Origin: Pyropia yezoensis
Taxonomy: Eukaryota > Rhodophyta > Bangiophyceae > Bangiales > Bangiaceae
Length of the DNA stretch: 64,000 bases
Assembly (NCBI GenBank): GCA_009829735.1
Contig: CM020618.1
Location: forward strand, 40,043,030 to 40,107,029
Reading direction: 5' to 3'
The translations under genes and the position numbers were made by a program. Under the pieces are notes generated by a model. It had not been told where the DNA came from. It did no database searches and saw only the letters and a program-made list of their open reading frames with translations. Positions 59,456 through 64,000 of the stretch are shown piece by piece; position 1 is the stretch's first letter; each line of letters opens with the position of its first letter.

Positions 59456-61104
59456 CCGGCGCCTGTGCGGGTTGAAGGGGGGAGTGGCAGGGGAGAAGGG
59501 GGGAACGCCGACACCGCCGCCGCTGCTGCCGCCGCCGCCGCTGCCGCGCAGGCCACCGCCGCTGTTGGGAACGACGCGGGCCCACCGTCGGTGGCAGGCG
59601 GGGGCTGCCCCCCTGTGTCAGCTAACGGCGATGGTCCCCCTCTTGCCTAGAGCAACGTAGCAGACGAGGGCGGGGACGGCGTCGGCGGTGGGCCTGCCAA
59701 CCCCGGGCGGTCGACCCCGTGCCCACCAACGTGGCCCGCCCCCACGGCGCAAGACGCCGCCCCGCCCGCCGACGCGGCCGCCGCCACCCGCTCCCGCCGG
59801 CGCTGCGGCGGCGCGCCGACGGCCTCGCCGCGGCCGCGGCGGGGGTGCTGGCCGACGACGGCCGCGGGGGGGTGCACGCCCCGCCGGCGGCGGGGGCGGC
59901 GGCGACGTTGTCGTCGCCGTCGGTGGTGGTGGTGGCGGCCGCAGCGGCGGCGGCGGCGGCGGGGGCGGCGGCAGCGGCAGCAGGGAGGTGGGTACACCCC
60001 TACGGGGCGGCCAGCTTTCGTGCCGCCGTCTCGGTGCGCTGTGCGTGCTCGCCCCCGGGGACGACCCTGGTGGCCGTCTGGGGTGCCCGCGCCGGCGGCC
60101 ACCAGCCCGCGCGCGCCGGTGACCGCGCGCGGGCGGCGCGCCCGCGGCGGCGGCCAAGTCCCAATGGGATTTCCTCGCCACAGCGTGGGCGGCGGGCGTC
60201 TACTCGCGCACGGGCTTGCCGTTCATTGGTCAGACGCGGGGCGGCCGCCACGCGGCGCCGCGCGCACCGGCCGGCCGCGGTCGCCCGTCCGTCCCGTCGT
60301 TGTGCCGGCCACGCCCGCGCGCGGGGAGGTGTGGCGGGGACGGCGGCCTTGTCGGAGCACCGCGGCCGCGAGCGGGGCTGCCACCCCCCCCCCGTCACGG
60401 GCCGCCCGTCACGGGCCGCCCGTCACGGGCCGCCCGTGCTGGGCCGCTGCGCTGGGCGGGGACAGGAGCGCCCTTGCTGGACGGCTACATGTTAACAAGG
60501 ACTGTGCGCTGGCGGGCGGCCCAGCAATGCCGGGGCGCCCCTCCCCGGCGGCACATCCTGACGGGGGGTGCGGCCATGCGCCCGCGGCGGCCGCCCAGGC
60601 GGCCGCGCTCGGCCGGGGCCGCCGCCAGCACGTCCGCGGCCGCCGCCAGCACGTCCGCAGCCGCCGCCAGCACGTCCGCGGCCGCCGCCGGCGCTCCCCC
60701 CTCCTCCCTCCTCCCTCCACTCACGGCGCACGGGCTGTGGCCGCGTCGGCGGGACCCGCCCGCCCTCGTGCCGTGCGCGGCGCGCTCCGCGGGCAGCGTC
60801 GCCGCGGGGACGTCCCCCTCTGCTGCGTCTGTGTTTTTTTTGTGTTTTTTTTTTTTGCACGGCGCCGCGCGCTCCGCGGGTGCGGCGGCCGCTGTGAGGG
60901 GGCGGCCGCGGATCCGGGTGTGGCTGCCGTCGGGCGGGCGCGTGACGACCCGCGTGCCGCTCGACGCGGCGCCGGCGGGGCGGCGCGCGCGTCGGCGGCC
61001 GCCGCGGCGGGGCGGCGCGCGCGGCGGGGTTCGGGGCGGCGGGACTGGCTGGGCCGCCCCGCCGGGGGCGCCCACCCGGCGGCTCGGGGGGGGGCGGCGC
61101 GGCA
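59456..61104. other. Very GC-rich region with tandem repeats, coding state unclear
   Basis: Plus-strand segments such as RWVHPYGAASFRAAVSVRCA (near 59990) and KSQWDFLATAWAAGVYSRTG (near 60160) look coding but lie in different frames, so an intron-containing gene, perhaps the 5' part of the NB-ARC gene, is possible. Tandem repeats are present: a 14-bp GGGCCGCCCGTCAC-type unit at about 60395-60440 and a 21-bp GCCAGCACGTCCGCGGCCGCC-type unit at about 60620-60690. T runs lie at 60833-60856. Confidence 0.4.
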
Positions 61105-64000
61105 ATGGCGCGCTGGGTTGCCGCCTGCTTGCCCTGCTCCCGCCGTGGGGGGCGGCGCGGCGGCGGTGGTGCGGCGGTGGAGGTGGCGGCGGCGGCGGCG
61201 ACGGGCGGGGCGGCCGGCCGGGCGGCGGCGGAGGCGGCGGCGGCGGCGACGGGCGGGGCGGCCGGCCGGGTGGTGGCGGAGGCGGCGGCGCCCGCGTCGG
61301 GCGGGGCGGCCGACCGGGCGACGGCGGCGGGCGGCGGCGGCGGCGGCGGCGGGCCCGCGGCGGCGGCTGCGGGCGGTGCCGCCGTGGCGGCGGCGGCGGC
61401 GGCGGCACCGACCGGGGCGGACCCGGCGCACCCGCCGTCGTCTGCGGGGGACGGCGCCCAGCGGCCGGCGGCGGCCGCGGCGGACCCGCGGGCGGGGGAC
61501 ACGCTGGCGCTGTCGCTGGGGGGGGCGGCCGCCGCTGGGGAGCGGCCTCCCGGCGCGGGCGGCGGTGCGACGACGCGAGCAGTGTCCGCGTCGGCAGCGT
61601 CTGTGGCGGGGGACGGGGGCGGCGACGCCGGCGGCGCCGGCGGCCCCGCGCAGGGGCACACCGCCGTGGGCGGCAGGGGCGTGGGTGCGGTACGCCCAGC
61701 AGACGGCGCGGGGGCGGGTGGCGGCTTCCCGATTGTCACGTTTGAGGTGCTGACGTGCACGTCCAGGACGCGCAAGGCGGTCCCCCGGGGCGGCGCCGTC
61801 GTCGTGGTCCACGCCTGGCTCGGTCGGGCGCTCTACCTGCTCTGGGGTACGCCGCGGGGCGGGGTGCCCGCGTCGTTCGACGCGTTTCGGGCGCGCCGGC
61901 CGGTGTGCGTGGTGCTGGAGCGGGAGGCTGGGGAGCTGCGGCCGGCGGTGCCCGCCGACGTGCCGGCCGGCGTGGCCGGCACCGACTGCCTGCTGTGGGT
62001 GCGGGGGGTGGAGCAGAGCCCCGTGCCGGGCGCCGGGGACCTGTCCGAGCTGACGCTGCTGCTCAAGGCGCCGTCGCCGGCAACGGCCGCCGCTTGGGCG
62101 GCGGCGGCCAAGGCGCTGACCCAGCCGTGGCCGTCGCTGCTGTTGCCGGCATGCGGCGGTGAGAGCGTGCCGGTGGCAGCGGTGGACGCGCTGCTCGCAT
62201 CGGTGCGACCGCACGTGTCGCCGGCAAGCGGCGCGGCGCCCAGTGTTGTGGCGGCGGCGCTGGGAGCGCGGGGGTGCCGGACCCTGCTCGTCGCGTCGCA
62301 CTGGCTGGCCTCGCCGACAGCGGCCGTTAAGGCTGGCGCGGGCGCGATCATGAAGGTGGCTGACGCGGTCGACTCGGCCAGTGGCGTGCCCGTGGCGGGG
62401 CCCGTGCTCCGCTTGTCGCTGCTTGTCGTGCAGGCAGGGGCGCTGTTGGTGCTTGCCGATGAGCACGCCACGATCCGGGCGGCTATCTCCACCCGGTGCA
62501 TGGACGTGCTGGCCCGCGTGCTGCAACGCACCGTCGAGGCGTTGCGGCGCGACCAGACGACCTTTGTCGGCGCGCACGTCGAGCAGTTGTGCGGGCTGTT
62601 GCGACGCCTGGAGTCGTTGCTGACGGCCGTGGAGCGATCTTTTTTTGCCGGCGACGCCAACGGCGTGCTCCTGGATGGCATCGTGCGTGGGTGGGAGGCG
62701 GACCTGAACACGCTCTACGACATGGCGCTCGGGCTGACTAAGGACGGTGCGCTCCATGGCGAGGTTCTGGACACGATGGACCAGCTGCACGAGAAGTTGT
62801 CCGAGATGGGGCGCTCGTTTGGCTTGCGCGTCGCGGAGGCGCCGGATCTGGCGGACTATGGTGCGCGCTTCAATGCGCGCCCCCCCGACCCGAGCAAGTA
62901 CGTGTCCGGCGTGGCCACACCGGGTCGCGCCGAGTATGCCCTGGTCTCCGCGCTGCGGGCCTACGTGGCGGGCGGGGGGTACGAGGCACCCCGGCTGGGC
63001 GTGTGTGCGATTGGTGGCTGCGGCAAGTCTACCGCGTGTGCGGGTGTGGCAGCCTGCGACTTTGTTCGTGAGCGCTTCCCCCGGGGCACTATCTGGGTGC
63101 AGCTGAGTGACATCTCGACGCTGCAGACCGTAGTGGACGCGGTGGTCGCGCTGGTCTACCGTGTTTGCGGTGCCGACACTGCGAGGCGGCTACTCCAGCT
63201 CGAGGTGCGCGACGACGTGGTGGCCGAGGCCGCGCATCACACGCGTTTGGTGCCGGCGGCGGAGGCTGCCCAGCGTTTGGTCGTGATTGACGATGTGCTG
63301 TACTCGAAGCGGGAGCTGCTGCAACTGTTGCTGCGCGTCGTGCCGCCGGCGACTCCCGTCGTGTTTACCACGCGCTCCGAGTTGGTCGTGTCCCTGCTGG
63401 GCGCCCAGGCGGTGCCCATTGACGGTCTGACAGACGAGCACGCGAGGCTGTTGCTGGCGCAGGCGTTGGGTAAGCCGCTGAACGCGGGGGCGGCCCCGTT
63501 CTCCCTTGCCGAGGAAGCGGGGTGGGTGGAGCGAGTGGTTCGCAAGACAGAGGGACACGCGCTGTCGCTGTCGATTGTGGGTGCCATGATTGCTGATCGG
63601 GACGGCGCGTGGCTCCACGTCGTGGAGGCGCTAGAACAGCGTTGGATGGAGCCCGACTTTGGGCTCCCCGATGGCGGCCTGGACATGCAGCCGTCGGTAC
63701 GGGCCACGCTGGAAGCGAGCCTGGTGCTGCTCCCGGACGTGGCGAGTCGCTCGGCGTTTGAAGGCCTCGGCATCTTGCCAACCAGCGTGAAGGTTGGAAC
63801 GCTTGTGCTGGCCCGACTGTGGAGGCTCCAGGTGGTCGCCGGGGCTGTCGAGGGAGCACATTCGGCTGGACGCCCTAGCGATCGTGCTGGCCAGATGACG
63901 GAGCTCAGCGGCGTGGACCGGCAGGTCAACCAACTGGCACGGGCGGGGCTGTTGCGCCGGGAAGTGGACGTGGCGAGCGGCCTTGTGGACGGCGTTGTCG
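61105..64000 (+). CDS. NB-ARC STAND ATPase (NLR-like), 3' end beyond window
   Basis: An open frame of at least 965 codons from the ATG at 61105 (in-frame stop upstream at 60943-60945) to the window edge. The first ~210 residues are Ala/Gly repeats. A conserved-looking beta-rich segment (FPIVTFEVLTCTSRTRKAV, ALYLLWGTPRGG) follows. Next is a helical bundle near residues 400-600 (IMKVADAVDSASGVPVAGPV, CMDVLARVLQRTVEALRR, LEADLNTLYDMALGL-like helices) that recalls four-helix cell-death domains. The NB-ARC domain then has a P-loop GGCGKST (63013-63033), Walker B RLVVIDDV (63274-63297), the FTTRS motif and a GHALSLSIVGAM region (the GLPL site). Proteins of this class act as nucleotide-switched receptors in immunity or cell death. 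C-terminal repeats, if any, lie outside the window. Confidence 0.85.
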   Translation, partial: MARWVAACLPCSRRGGRRGGGGAAVEVAAAAATGGAAGRAAAEAAAAATGGAAGRVVAEAAAPASGGAADRATAAGGGGGGGGPAAAAAGGAAVAAAAAAAPTGADPAHPPSSAGDGAQRPAAAAADPRAGDTLALSLGGAAAAGERPPGAGGGATTRAVSASAASVAGDGGGDAGGAGGPAQGHTAVGGRGVGAVRPADGAGAGGGFPIVTFEVLTCTSRTRKAVPRGGAVVVVHAWLGRALYLLWGTPRGGVPASFDAFRARRPVCVVLEREAGELRPAVPADVPAGVAGTDCLLWVRGVEQSPVPGAGDLSELTLLLKAPSPATAAAWAAAAKALTQPWPSLLLPACGGESVPVAAVDALLASVRPHVSPASGAAPSVVAAALGARGCRTLLVASHWLASPTAAVKAGAGAIMKVADAVDSASGVPVAGPVLRLSLLVVQAGALLVLADEHATIRAAISTRCMDVLARVLQRTVEALRRDQTTFVGAHVEQLCGLLRRLESLLTAVERSFFAGDANGVLLDGIVRGWEADLNTLYDMALGLTKDGALHGEVLDTMDQLHEKLSEMGRSFGLRVAEAPDLADYGARFNARPPDPSKYVSGVATPGRAEYALVSALRAYVAGGGYEAPRLGVCAIGGCGKSTACAGVAACDFVRERFPRGTIWVQLSDISTLQTVVDAVVALVYRVCGADTARRLLQLEVRDDVVAEAAHHTRLVPAAEAAQRLVVIDDVLYSKRELLQLLLRVVPPATPVVFTTRSELVVSLLGAQAVPIDGLTDEHARLLLAQALGKPLNAGAAPFSLAEEAGWVERVVRKTEGHALSLSIVGAMIADRDGAWLHVVEALEQRWMEPDFGLPDGGLDMQPSVRATLEASLVLLPDVASRSAFEGLGILPTSVKVGTLVLARLWRLQVVAGAVEGAHSAGRPSDRAGQMTELSGVDRQVNQLARAGLLRREVDVASGLVDGVV

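Noticed and set aside
60020-61753. Two plus-strand frames of 500-577 codons, rich in Arg, Gly and Pro
   Set aside because: They overlap the better NB-ARC frame, lack domains and reflect GC-rich repeats. Parts upstream of 60900 might still be exons.

Overview
The window looks like nuclear DNA of a GC-rich eukaryote with few introns. Recognisable genes are a UBP14/USP5-type deubiquitinase, an F-box-PP2 protein, an NB-ARC STAND ATPase, a 3' piece of an HslU ATPase and two chromodomain Ty3/gypsy retrotransposons. The mix of very Ala/Gly/Pro-rich proteins, nearly intron-free long ORFs and a eukaryotic HslU suggests a red alga of the Porphyra/Pyropia (Bangiales) kind; this is inference, since no rRNA or organelle marker is present.

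Layout. 1-278 and 11071-25750: host or accessory DNA split by retrotransposon 1 (279-11070, minus sense, identical 362-bp LTRs, TSD CCTCT). It carries a coiled-coil gene (+), a DNA methyltransferase-SET fusion (-) and a ParB-like/2-oxoglutarate oxygenase fusion (-). 25754-26035: two ~140-bp tandem repeats, each with a long hairpin. 26300-27905 and 37294-39081: Ala-rich, HEAT/ARM-like coding DNA on the minus strand, split by retrotransposon 2 (27911-37288, minus sense, 469-bp LTRs, TSD ACGCC). 41146-44595: a Ulp1 protease/GIY-YIG fusion (-). 45730-59455: small host genes, a MITE, a minisatellite and two gene fragments (HslU, ABC-F). 61105-64000: an NB-ARC protein running off the right edge.

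The two retrotransposons are the most striking part. Both use the same -1 frameshift heptamer (GGGAAAC) two codons before the gag stop, start minus-strand synthesis from the same 12-nt primer-binding sequence, and end pol with a chromodomain. Both also carry, between pol and the 3' LTR, a long ORF on the opposite strand whose products appear homologous. Both are packed with short perfect inverted repeats through LTR, gag, pol and antisense ORF. In element 2 the repeats often share a CAASTTG core, in element 1 a GGTCAACC core, with arms that differ from copy to copy but remain complementary.

The methyltransferase-SET, ParB-oxygenase and Ulp1-GIY-YIG proteins combine nucleic-acid or chromatin-modifying domains in unusual ways. 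Two of the three have single in-frame stops that short introns could explain. Whether they form one mobile or defence module cannot be decided from this window.
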